Positions 49,399 through 59,925 of a DNA stretch of 64,000 nucleotides are shown one piece after another (within the stretch, counting starts at the first letter, position 1; each line of letters starts with the position of its first letter). Under the pieces are notes generated by a model. That model searched no databases. It was not told the origin of the DNA and worked only from the letters and a program-made list of their open reading frames with translations. Source of the DNA: Morchella semilibera (taxonomy: Eukaryota; Ascomycota; Pezizomycetes; Pezizales; Morchellaceae); contig WBVU01000016.1 of the NCBI GenBank assembly GCA_009192285.1, positions 1,499,101-1,563,100 of the forward strand. Reading direction: 5' to 3'. A program made the translations under genes and the position numbers.

Positions 49399-50815
49399 GA
49401 GTAGTTGGTCGATGAGAAGGGTTCTCTGTTTAGTCTGTACTACTTGTTCTATGTAGGCTATGACTCGGATGTCTTGTGACGAGGGCAAGTTAGCATTTGT
49501 TCACACGATCTTATCCATGTATTGGCTCAGAAAGACCTATATATATACCTCTTTTATTTTAACTCATTATTCCTTCAATCTATTCGCATGCAGCGTGGGT
49601 AAATAAAGTACATCGTACTTGAGCCTAGGGCATTGCATTGATTCAACATCATCCGCCCCTAGATTATGCAGAAAGCCAAGTATAGTTCATCCCAGCTTCT
49701 GTGAATGTGAGAGAATGAATGTTGGCTCTTGGTCGGGGGAGACGGTCTATTCTACGCCTTTCACCAGGTAGTACTGTGATAAGGACGGCGCATAATAACA
49801 CTAACTAGTCAGTTTTGTATGAAGGAAGGGATACCGATAAATCTATCAGGTGTAGCTAGCCTAGACTATTGTGTAGAGCTCAACCTGAACGTAGTACTGA
49901 ACGTAATGAATCTTGAGTCATACTTTGTGGGTAGAGCGAGAATGGGTAGCTGAGAGGAAAATAATAACTGGACTGAAACCAGGTAAAAGGGCTTGGGCGG
50001 GGGCTATACTACACGTTTCACTTTATATATCCGTTTGTTTTTCCCTGATATCCACATTCCGATATAATGCTCTTTATAGAGTGTCTGCCCTACGCCTTGG
50101 ACGGACAGGGCATTAGGAAGATCTCTGTCATGCATAAATATCATATGACCTCTAAACGAGGTGTGAAAAAGTCCAGGCAATCAGTTTGCCGCCTTTAACA
50201 GCCCCTAAAACACTTCTGATGTCTGCTGCCCTATGTCGGTCCACCTCTCGAACAAGACATACTTATACCTGAGAGACATTCTCCCAATTGCTCGTCTGTC
50301 CAGGACAAATACATGTAGCTATACAGAATCAATCAACTAAACCACTACCTGATTATGCCCGGCCCCGGACCCCCCACCACGCGGAAGGTTGCATGCACAT
50401 AAGGGTTTGATATAAAAATACAGCGCGATAGAGAGTGGATTCAGCAAGTTGCTAGCGCACTTTCTATCCCTTCCCCCCACCCAAGCACAATCTATAAGCG
50501 ACAATGATTCCCCTCGTACCTTTTCTTTTTTTTTCTTCTCATTTATTCACCAATGGTTCCCGAGCTCCTCCTAGTTAGATCTTCCATCAATCAACCATCT
50601 CCGTCTTGTATTCGTACTCTTTACCATATCGCATTTGAGGTGTGGGTACCACTACGTTCGTGAATACGATATGCAGCACCACACCCAAACCTCGAACCGT
50701 ACTAGAATGTAGGATACAGAACTCGATGATGCGAATGATAGAGCAGGGATATGTGTATGGAGTGGCGTCGTTCTATTTATACAAATAAACCATTTGTATT
50801 CTCTGCTTCTTTATC
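49399..50815. other. Spacer after the hydrolase-ankyrin gene
   Basis: No gene seen. It presumably contains the terminator of the upstream gene and, near 50460-50540, a pyrimidine-rich stretch with several short T/C runs. Confidence 0.4.
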
Positions 50816-51505
50816 ATATACCCGCGTATAGTATTGGTGAGCGAGGTCAAGAAGGTAGGTCACCTCTTCACCTTTCCATAGTCCCCGGAAACCACAAAAT
50901 GGTGCTAGAGCTTATGACCCGTGGGGCAGATCCAAACACCAGGGCCTCTGCCGGCAACACCCGTCTTGGTCCTTCTGCGTACGAAACTCAAACAGAAATA
51001 GTTAAAAAGCTCCTGGAATATGATTCAAGCTCGACTACCATAGCCCCCGCTGGTGAAACACCTCTCCGCTGTACCATGGAAAAGCGGCACGTTTCAGACG
51101 ACAGCATCGTTATCCAAGCGTACACGTGTTTTGAGCCATGCAACAGAACTTCCCGCAGATGACTTCCAGACAGGGGTCAGTAGCGATTGTGGGCACCGCC
51201 GTGAGCTGATTATTCTGTAAAGGCTGCGTTTTGGGGGCGGGTAGGATTTGTCAACCGACTTCTGACAGCCGGAGCACTAACCGACACCGGAAATAAAGAT
51301 GGCTATACATCCCCCCCCCCCACGGAGCTAGTATTGACAGCAATGACCGTACATGGCTCCAAAGTGCTGCCATACATCAACCCCGATCAACAGTCCTGAT
51401 GCGCTGCCGGTATGGAGTGAGTGTGGACATAAGGGACCATGATGGCCTACGAGCTATGGACTTTGCCGAGCGGTTCAGAATCACGCATTGTCGAGTGCAC
51501 ACTAG
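50816..51505 (+). pseudogene. Orphan decayed ankyrin-repeat tail
   Basis: The frame at 50816-51162 carries RSPLHLSIVPGNHKMVLEL, MTRGADPNTRA, then EIVKKLLEYDSSSTT and GETPLRCTMEKRH, clear ankyrin repeats. Beyond a break, other frames continue with FVNRLLTAGALTDTGNKDG and end VDIRDHDGLRAMDFAERF. That end matches the last repeat of the gene at 46274-49398 (DINARTIGLSRAIDLARREG). No hydrolase or start exon precedes it. I read it as the truncated, shifted remains of a tandem duplicate of an ankyrin gene. Confidence 0.65.
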
Positions 51506-52329
51506 GTAATTAGTATGGAGGAAGGAGTGATATATTCTTATCCAGGATTGATTATTTATTGCAAACAGATTTATATAACATTTGCCCTGCCAGGATCCAG
51601 ATCAGACATGATATTTATCAATACCAAGCGGCGTCTCCCTCTTCAATAAGTTTCTGACGTGTATGTATCTATCAGATCACTTAGTATAACATGCAAAATT
51701 CCTCACAGTCTTGCCGAGCACACTCACCATCCGAGCGATTCCCGCGGGATCAATTTTCAGCTTTGAAATCAGACCAATATCCATCCATCAGGCTTATTCT
51801 GGACTCCTCGCAAGCTGTTGTAAAGGGATATCTCAGAAGTCACTAAGATATGGCTAATGCTAAGCGATAGTTCTGTAGCTTTTAAACTTGTTATATATGC
51901 TAGACGGATTTCCCGTTCGCTGAGAGGATGATGATTTCCCCGTAAGACGACGGCAATCCTTACGAGCTATTTATAATGAAAGACCCCTAAACCCGCTAAC
52001 TCCTCAATTAGCAATCTCCCCGCAATGCCCTCCGCTACTGCTCCGAACTTCTACGAGGTGCAGTAACCAAGGCTCCACTCCGGAGGTTGTGGGTAGGTGG
52101 TTGCCGAGTTATACGAACCCCGCTCCTGGGCGTACGTCACTCTTCCATCGCGCCGTCATACCAGGACAATACCATTGTACTACCAGTACCGCACTTCCAA
52201 GCAATCCTGTAACAGCTGTTGAGCCCTGTGCCTAAGAACCTTCCGGCATCCTGGACTCCCCATGCTAAAGTTGCTAGTGGACCCCGGGGCCGTTTCTGGG
52301 AGCAGTGGACACAATATAGGCAGGAAGCG

Positions 52330-52570
52330 GGCGAAGAAGATGGAGAAGAAGCGGAGGGGAAACCTAATCGAGGATGGGGAAACCTAGAAAAGGAATGACA
52401 GGACAGACGGGCCAGGAGGCAGAACGATTGTATGAGCTGAGCTTTCCTTTGTTTTGAACGATTTTCCTTTGTTGAAGATGGTGGTGGAGGTAAGGGTAGT
52501 TTGGAGTTGTGTGGTATTGTTATAGCCGAAGGGCTAGATACAAATAACGAATTAAACATAAGAGAAAGGC
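52330..52570 (-). repeat. Dispersed repeat R2, copy B
   Basis: The complement matches 42440-42690 (see copy A). Orientation is opposite, so the two copies bracket the 46.3-51.5 kb hydrolase and ankyrin region as an inverted pair about 10 kb apart. Confidence 0.6.
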
Positions 52571-52890
52571 CCCGGGGCCGTCACAAGCCGTCACCCGCTC
52601 ATGGTAGCTCACTCGGTCATGGGTGGTCACTCGACAGCTGTACCTGGTCACGTGTGATCACGTGGTGACTATCCGCGGCTCACGTGGTCCTGAGGATAAT
52701 TCAATCGTTTTGATGGCCTTGACCGGCGCCAGGGCCTGCCTTTGCGTGTTACAGTTCTTAGGGGCGAAAATGGCGGGTCACAGGAAGGCTTGATGGAAAC
52801 TTTTGCCTCTAGCTCACACCTTGATTATGCTCCTGCGATGTTGAAATCGGGAAGGGGAAATTGAACAGACACTACTTAGATGGCTGTGGG

Positions 52891-53113
52891 TATGCCCTGG
52901 GCGTATGAGACAGTTCATGAAATCTCTCTCATGCATTAGCGTTTCTTTTGTAGGAAGTGGCTGGCTAGGGTAGAGCAGCACCCAGCGGAGTAATTTCGAG
53001 GCTGATAATGCAGCAAACAGCTTACCCGCACATATTCTACAGCAAAATCGGAGATCACATGACCTCCATGCATGATCGAGATTTCGTGAACTCTCTCATA
53101 CGCCCAGGACATA
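52891..53113. mobile_element. Inverted-repeat element, 223 bp
   Basis: The arms TATGCCCTGGGCGTATGAGA and TTCATGAAATC at 52891-52935 are complementary to 53068-53113 with about five mismatches over 45 bases. It is the sister of the unit inside intron 2 of the gene at 46274-49398. It has no open frame of note and no clear target duplication. Confidence 0.7.
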
Positions 53114-54946
53114 GTGTCGCGCAAGTAGCACATGGGAAGATCGATACTATATCCTAACCCTGTTGGGCCCTTATGTTGTGGGGTAGCGGTAGGGGCGAGA
53201 CAGGCGTCTGAAGTGGTTCTGTGGGTTTAAGCTGTGCGATGACGACCCCAAAAGCCATAGGCCGTCAACCCATTGGTGGAGCACCGTATGATGACACTAG
53301 TTTGCAGCGGTTGTTGACAGTTTGGATGCGATAGAGCATACAACACTCGAGTCCTGCAGGAAACTGTACGAGAGTGAAATTGCACAATTGGAAATGGAAC
53401 AGAACAGATAGATAGCTCTTGTGCAAGCCAAGGTCAGCACCCCCACTTCCGGAGATGAGGCCAAGCAAAGCATCCCACCACTGGAGGGGATATAGCATCC
53501 AAGATATTCCCCATCTTTACCATCGCCCAATTCAAACCATACCAAATGCCGCACCACCAGATATCGGACAAGGTGCGTAGGCCTTCCGCCTTCCCCCCGG
53601 TGGAGAGAAACAGCATCGCTGGCGAGTAGGGTAAGGGTAAGGGGCCTCATTCCCTAGGCGGTGCAGCGGACAACACGGATTTATAACTCACACTACCAGC
53701 CGGGGTCGGGATGCACCTGTTAGATGGCTAGACACCAAATGATCGGTGGGCAGGCAAATTGCGGGGATGAACAGCACCTGCTGGCGGGGGTCAGACATAT
53801 AAAAGGACCGGATCACTGCTACATACTGCTCCCAACCGGGGAGAAATATCTTTCCACTTCTCTGGGGGGTGTTTTGGTAGCGGGTGCGAGCGCGCCCTAT
53901 GCTCATGAGCGATATATCAGGGGGGGCTTCTCGGCGGTTTCCCTGTTTGCAGGGCAATCGGTTCAGGAGCTTGATGCTTCGCTTATTTCCCTGTTCGGGG
54001 GTTTTTTTTTTTGCAGTTCATTTGATATGAATCTGAATGTCAGAGTTAGGGATTTGATCGAAATAGGGATCTTTGGCTATGGTCGGCAATGAATTTTTGC
54101 TTGGTCTTTAGCGAGGAAGCGCAGGTGCTCGAAAAACATACGCGGGTTAGTGTAAATATGGATTTTATTTCTTGATACCTCTCAATACAAGGTGGGCCCC
54201 ATATTTCTAACCAAACATACGCGCCAAAACTGTGACTGATTGATTGATACTTCATACATGCATACAGCCAAAACTGTGACTGCCAACATACAATAACATA
54301 TATACCGGAGAGCAATCCCAGGAAACAGTACAACATACAACATAGAGTATAGTAACCTGACAGGGCATAAGCTCCAGAGTATATATATTCTTAGGCTCGG
54401 AAGCCACAAATACAACAGTCTCAACTAATATAATTGCGAGTGATAATGGGTGATGCCACTAGGCCTTAGTCTATATCGTTTACGATTGGATTTCTAATCT
54501 TGGGACATTATAAATATTGGCCTATGGCCTGATTCCTACTGGAGGATACTAGACTAACCTAGTATTTCATAGTGTCGTCGTTAAGGGGCGTCATCCATAG
54601 CCCATAGGGCTGCATGCGTTAATGGGTAAAACCAGGAAGGAAGCACGGGGCGTCATAGGATGTCACTCGGTACATAATCATCAGATATCTTTATATTGTT
54701 TTGTGAGTGGGTCGTCGGGTTTGAGGTCACCGTCAATGGTCCAGGCCTGAAACCGGCCCTGCCGGCGGCGATCACCGGTGCACATGCCACAGTGCGCTCG
54801 GCACAGCCTCCCGACTGTCGCCACCCCCGACAACAGAAAATATCATCTTTGCGGGCTAAACCTAATTTACCATTGGTCTACTCCATGTGCATTCGGATAA
54901 TGAAAGAAACAATAGCTCCGACGGTTATTAAACATCAACTTTAAAA

Positions 54947-55777
54947 CTAGTATCTGGCAATTAAACTTTTGTCTTCTTCTTCGTCCTCTTCCTCTTCCTT
55001 TTCCCCCTCATCCCAGCAGTGGTTTCTTTCTCCTTCGAATTGGCACTCTTCTCTTCCTTTCGCCTCCTCCATTATATCATATACTATAACACTAAGCCCT
55101 AAATAAATTCCCTGCTGGCGTTCAAGTACTAGGTAACCATGCACCTGACCCAAAAGCTTTCCCTCACGAACCTTATTATCGAGATTATCCTTGACCTCCC
55201 TCGGCGCGGTTTGAGTAACTTGAAAGGCAAACCCATATCTCTCTTCGTCACCGAGTTGGAAATATCCATCTCTCCTCGCACTGGAATGTGAAACCCTATG
55301 GTTGATCATGGAGTCCCTGATAAAAGCTGCATCTTCATAAACAGCATCCCATGCCGGTTTGCTCGTCCTCGTTTCGAGCAGCGACAACAGATACTCCCCA
55401 CCATCCCCATCAGCGCCACATATATCTTTGAGATTCATCTCCGGCACAATGTAACAGACGGTTCCTAGCCTCTAAAGTATTTCCCTACATTAGTATGACT
55501 CGTATATATTTCCACCCTAAACGTGTACACTTACTCTATCATTGCGATCCAACAGTATACCATCAACCCCCCCATTAACTCCCTGAAGAACACATTCCCT
55601 GCGCTTCTCCTGGGAAAGGCTCTTCCACGTCTCAACTATCATTGCCTTGTGTTGCTTATATTCTCTCGCTAAATCCCTCTGCGCCTTAATGACCGCACGA
55701 GCCCAGTCTGTATACTCACATTACCCTTCAGCAACTCCAAAAGTGTAAATTCTCGGAAAAAACTCACCAGAACCCAT
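54947..55777 (-). CDS. Conserved fungal protein of unknown function, three exons
   Basis: Exons at 55768-55777, 55535-55707 and 54947-55471 join with GT-AG introns (GTGAGT and GTAAGT donors) to give 235 residues. The protein starts MGSDWARAVIKAQRDLAREY, continues ETWKSLSQEKRREC and IVPEMNLKDICG, then LLSLLETRTSK and FIRDSMINHRV. It ends with a strongly acidic and charged tail (EEEEDEEEDK). I recognise the WARAV...AQRDL...W.SLSQ...R pattern as a family found only in filamentous fungi and without a known reaction. The first coding exon is just ten bases, which makes the start tentative, although it restores the family phrase DWARAV. No membrane segment or signal peptide is seen. The gene sits about 160 bp from the left end of the Harbinger element. 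Confidence 0.75.
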
Positions 55778-56212
55778 ATTGGCACTGTCAACTACCCTAA
55801 AGGGTAATCACCAGCTGCAGTCGTACCTCGCTCTGTCGTTAGTGTATTCCAGATAACAAGTACTTAGTCGTTAATGAAGAGGTCGGAATTTTGATCAGCG
55901 TTTGGTTGCAACTAGGTATATCCGACGACTTAATTAGACCCTTTGCGCTGGATGCATCCAGCTTCCCTGTCGCCGAGAAACCGGGGGTTGTGGGCTGGAT
56001 GTGACTTTTCCTTTGCGCTGGATCCATCCATTGCCGATCACATGATGTCACTATGAGAGTTGCGAGTTGTGAAGAACTGTGAACTCTACTTTCAACAACA
56101 GAAGAGAGAGAACTATTTTGAAACCTAGGTAGGTTGAGACTTCTGTTTCCACTTGAACCTTTACTAACTGTTGCTTTAGGGATTCCCTAGCTCCATATCA
56201 ACGCTCCTGCGA

Positions 56213-56357
56213 AACGAAACGAAACGAAACCGTCAGTTAGGTAGACCCTACTTAAACAGTTTCTCTTCTAAGTGCCTAGCTTACTTTTATTTAGTTTAAT
56301 GTCTACAACTATATCCATTCTCTAAACGAAACGAAACGAAACGAAACGAAACGAAAC
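56213..56357 (+). repeat. CGAAA pentamer tandem tracts upstream of the Harbinger SANT gene
   Basis: Two tracts of the pentamer CGAAA lie at about 56213-56231 (four units) and 56325-56356 (six units), 40 to 180 bases before the start codon at 56397. They could be protein-binding sites for transposase or SANT protein, or part of the leader; this is inference. Confidence 0.6.
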
Positions 56358-56396
56358 CCAGCTCAAATAGCTTTAACTCGCTACCAGCTTATCAGT

Positions 56397-57256
56397 ATGG
56401 ATGTCCATAATATATTGAATAGTGCTATCGCCTATGAGGAGTGCGAGCCTATACCTTCCCAACCTGAAGAGGCTCTATCCACAACGCTTGAAGTTGACGA
56501 GTTTCAACAACTTGATGATGGAAATGGACCGGGTTGTAGGAGGTTGAGGGGGAAAGCTTGGAGTGCGTGGGAGGATAGAGCTTTAGCACGCCAAGTGATT
56601 GCAGATGATCCAATCATGAATAAAGTAGGAAGGAAAGAGGATCGTTGGAGGGAGGTGTCCCATCACCTCAAATCTTTAGTGGGAATGGACCGATCCTGGT
56701 CTTCCTGTAAAGATCGAGTTGATAAGCTTGTTTTATGGCACCGTCAAGAAGACACAAAGTCAAAACAGAAGTCTGGAGCAGTAGAGGAGATTGACGAGCA
56801 CTTGAAGAATATGTGTGAGATTGTCTTACTCTTCGATTCTGTTTCTTTGAACTCACAGATAAGAGCAAATGCACGAGACAAACTAGCAGAGAGGAAAAAA
56901 AGGGGAATAGCGGTCCGGGAAGCTTCGTTGTTAGGGCAGGTACGCAAGAGGGATTTGCTTGCTATGGAAAATGATCCGAAGTCCAATGATAATCAACGTC
57001 CTATTAGAAAGAGACCTAAATATGCTCTTTCAAAGGAGGTCAAACGGTAGTTGGAGATTTGTATAAGAAAGCGGAGGAATTTCAAATTGCTATTGCTGCG
57101 AAAGAGGAAAGGGAGAAAAAAAATAGCGAGGAGCAAAAAAAGTTGAACGAAAAGTTGGATGCTCTTATTGATTCTACTAAAGCTACAAATGAGACTATGC
57201 GGAACCTTATGAATGTACTTATTCAAGGGTCATTTAGACCTCCTACTGATAATTGA
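56397..57256 (+). CDS. Harbinger ORF1: SANT/Myb-like DNA-binding protein
   Basis: The first 217 residues (56397-57050) contain a SANT/trihelix-like domain at about residues 50-110 (AWSAWEDRALARQVIADD, RWREVSHHL, WSSCKDRVDKLVLWH) followed by basic segments (KRPKYALSKEVKR). A second open piece, 57059-57256, continues with a coiled coil (EEREKKNSEEQKKLNEKLDA) in another frame. Family proteins normally carry both parts in one chain, so either a short frame offset at about 57035-57050 has truncated the protein or a small intron is used. I saw no good GT-AG pair that fixes it. In Harbinger elements this protein binds the ends and brings the transposase into the nucleus. Confidence 0.7.
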
Positions 57257-57259
57257 GCC

Positions 57260-58607
57260 TTATTCAATAACATGAAAATATTCTTCTAGAGTAGGGGGAG
57301 CGGCCAGCTGTGGTATATCTGTGACATCTGGTGCGAAAAATTGGGTTATTTGAGGATGATGAAGACAAACATGAGCGTTATGTAGAAGAACTGCTACAGG
57401 ATATTGTAGGCCGACAGGTGATAATAATATTTGTTGAGTGCGAGGATAATCTAGGAAAGGAAACAACTGTAGTACCTCCTTAAAACACCATTCAATAACG
57501 ATTCTGACTTTAGACATAGTTCTATTCCATTCCCGCTCGACGGAGCCTATAGCAGCTCCTTGAAAAGGAGAAATAAGATGCTTGTCAATTCCATAAGCTG
57601 GGTCTCCATAGATTTGCAGAGGTGTTCCATCAGGTGCATATGCATACATGTCTAAAATATCAGATATACCACTCTCATGAACAATTGCTGCATCATGTTT
57701 GGTCCCCTCGACAGGGCCAAATAAATGTGCAATTATCCCATCTGGTGTTGCTATCGCTTGATATTTTAAACAATGGTATCTTTTCCAGCCATTATAAATT
57801 GTCTCTTGCCCATATACTGGTCGTGAAACAGCTCTCGTAGTACCATCAATGAACCCAAAACACGTTTCCAGTGGTGTTCTAAGCTCATGATTGCTGATTA
57901 AAACCAAGAATGCAGCTAAACGTTGAGGGGTGAGGCGGTGGTGGTCAAACACAAGCAGATGCTGCCAGTGTTCATAAATATAACGTAGTAATGTGTTTAC
58001 TGTTCTCGACACCCGTTCCGGCTTCCAGCCAAACTTTAGGTATAAGTCTGATAGTCTATTTGGCCAAGAAAAACGTGCTAGTAGCATGCAAAGTGCTGTA
58101 ACACGAGGTTCAAATATCCTATTATCACTGGTAATCCGTTCAGGGAGTTGCAAACACACTACCAAACGATGCACCTCGTCCTTTGTAAACCTATTTATTA
58201 ATTAGTCTATTTTTCTCCGGAGTTCTTCTGCCATGCTATAGGGAAGAAAGATTCAACGAATTAGGGGTATACCTGAAATACGTCCTCCAAGCTTCTTGAT
58301 CTAGTGAATATAGGTCTAAAGGGCCGCCCCTACGTTCTTCCCCCCTCCACCGGGTATTATTTCTATGTGCCGCTACTGCAACAACCTCCAGTTCTACCAC
58401 CCCTGCCATAAACTCCAAATACAATGCCTCAAGGTCAGACATCTCTAGACGTAAAGAATAGCTTTCAAAAGAATCAAGAAATCTGACAATCGGGTAATTA
58501 TTCGTTCTTCTATTCGTCTCTGAAGTTGGGAGGTCTAATTCCGTTGATAGGCGATCATGCGAGGAGTCAAATTCAGGGCTGGATTCATGAGCCCTTGGCG
58601 TTGTCAT
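57260..58607 (-). CDS. Harbinger DDE transposase (DDE_Tnp_4 type)
   Basis: Two exons, 58273-58607 and 57260-58190, joined by an 82-bp GT-AG intron, give 421 residues and the junction AWRTYFRFTKDEVHRLV. The catalytic core has the expected order: Asp227 in CFGFIDGT, Asp308 in IYGDPAYG and Glu345 in VRIVIEWCFKEVL. Between them, YNGWKRYHCLKYQAIATPDG is typical of the PIF/Harbinger and HARBI1 families. A helix-turn-helix-like stretch (LYLKFGWKPERVSRTVNTLL) precedes the core. All three catalytic acids are present and the frame is open, so the enzyme may be active. It converges on the SANT-like gene, the two ends lying four bases apart. Confidence 0.9.
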
Positions 58608-58653
58608 GCCAAGATTGCCAAAAAAGACTCCAGCTCCAGCTGCGCAAAGGGTC

Positions 58654-59127
58654 TATTAACGCGCGAGTAATTGTGTTGGAAATCTATACGAGACAACACC
58701 AGGTTCGACGTAGCGAGATGCGGCTGTATGTGCAGAATCCAGGACTGGCAAACACCCACAGAAAGTGACGGGCTCAGTGACTTTGCCACAGCCCGAACAG
58801 GAAGTCCTGGATTCCGCGAGTCTCACCAGCCCAGGGGATACCCCGCCTTGCCAAGCGATATATGTTCACATTCTATGGATGGATGCCTGAACGTTATCCA
58901 GGTAGAGTACTGGCGGATGACTAAGAACATAAGTAGACGATTGGTTGAAGGGCGTAGATCAGGCCTACTTATAGTAATTTTGATCTCATATGCATAGCCA
59001 ATAGATGCAGGCCAACGGTGTCCTGACACTGTGGACCCTGACTGGCATTGGGAGTGAGGGATGCCTGGATACACACATACATACCTCTTAAAAACCCTTG
59101 ATCTTGTCATCGTTGACGGTTTTCTTA
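58654..59127. other. Spacer right of the Harbinger element
   Basis: No gene is supported. A short inverted pair, AATCCAGGACT at about 58737 and AGTCCTGGATT at about 58803, could form a small hairpin. Confidence 0.4.
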
Positions 59128-59230
59128 TACAAAGGACTTCAGCTCCAAATTCCGGTAACCTGGGTGGCGCCTATATATCCTCCCATCAACCGATAGTTTG
59201 GAGCCAGCTCTCTCTACGCAAAGGGCCTAA
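59128..59230. mobile_element. MITE, PIF/Harbinger-like, directly before a gene
   Basis: This unit is homologous to the complement of 44981-45091: CAGCTCCAAATTCCGGTAACCTG on the left and GGAGCCAGCTCT then ACGCAAAGGGCCTAA on the right. The CTTTGCG end motif is shared with the full element at 55936-58653. Its right end lies four bases before the ATG at 59235, so it probably supplies the leader of the following gene. Confidence 0.65.
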
Positions 59231-59234
59231 CATA

Positions 59235-59925
59235 ATGTCTCAGGTTCCTCCTGGTTATGTGTCCGAGGTGGTTTTTAATGCGCGTGTCCATGCTCTCGAG
59301 GTGAGGTTGGCCGTGCTGGAGGGAAGGTTTGTCTGCTCCTATTATTGCATCCCCTCCCCTCTCCCCCGGCTAGGGCATGGTTCTTTTCTCTTTCTTCGGT
59401 CGCGCATTGTTGCTCGTTCTGTGTGCTTTAATAAACCAATTTTAACATACCGAAACTTTCCCCTCTATTTACAGGGCCCATCCCACATCTATTATCGATT
59501 ATACGACCCTCGCATTGATGGCCCAGGAGCGCGACACCGCCCGCGACGCCACCGCCACCGCAGTGTCTGACCGCGAGGCCGCACGCCGAGAGAGGGACAC
59601 CGCCGTCAAAGAGCGGGAGACCGCCGCCAGGGAGCGGGACGCAGCCCGCGCCGCCACCGCCACCGCCGTGTCTGACCGCGACGCCGCGCGCCGAGAGAGG
59701 GACACCGTAGTCAGCGAGCGGGACGCGGCTCAGGCCACTTTGGCCCTCCGTTCCGCCGTCACTCCGGACATGGTGGAGGAGTACGGTCGTATCAGGGATA
59801 GGCTGGCCTTTCTCTACGGGGGTGCTGTGCCCGGGGATGAGTGGGAACAGGAGCAGAAAGATGAGCTTCGTGATATAAATCGTGCTTTTAAGGACAACCA
59901 CCGGTCGATGGCAAATTCCTCGTAA
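59235..59925 (+). CDS. Coiled-coil protein with ERD-rich 35-residue repeats
   Basis: Exons 59235-59326 and 59475-59925, joined by a 148-bp GT-AG intron, give 180 residues. The start is MSQVPPGYVSEVVFNARVHA. The second exon is very GC-rich and holds two direct copies of a 105-bp (35-residue) unit with phrases such as TATAVSDRDAARRERDT, rich in Arg, Glu, Asp and Ala and predicted to form a long helix or coiled coil. The C-terminal part (MVEEYGRIRDRLAFLYGG, then DELRDINRAFKDN) is less repetitive. I know no family with a function. Composition differs sharply from the AT-rich surroundings. A MITE ends directly at the start codon. Most of the second exon is also open on the minus strand, an expected side effect of the GC-rich repeat. 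Confidence 0.65.

Larger units (their letters stand above)
51506..54946. other. 3.4 kb spacer with repeat copies
   Basis: No gene supported. It holds R2 copy B (52330-52570, minus), the inverted-repeat element at 52891-53113, and a block of TCAC/GTGAC-type short repeats near 52585-52690. Open frames at 52137-52559 and 53265-53650 show no domain and overlap repeats. Confidence 0.45.
55936..58653. mobile_element. PIF/Harbinger DNA transposon, complete-looking, about 2.7 kb
   Basis: The ends are AGACCCTTTGCGC (left) and its exact complement GCGCAAAGGGTCT (right), with similar subterminal GCTGGA motifs, and ATT flanks both sides as a 3-bp target duplication. Inside, two convergent genes are found: a SANT-like DNA-binding protein (56397-57256, plus) and a DDE transposase (57260-58607, minus). 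This is the standard two-gene layout of Harbinger elements, in which the DNA-binding partner helps the transposase reach the ends. The near-perfect ends and open transposase indicate a recent arrival. Confidence 0.85.

Noticed and set aside
59428-59901. Minus-strand open frame across the ERD-repeat exon
   Set aside because: The plus strand has a consistent two-exon model; the minus frame is Gly-rich and a by-product of GC-rich repeats.
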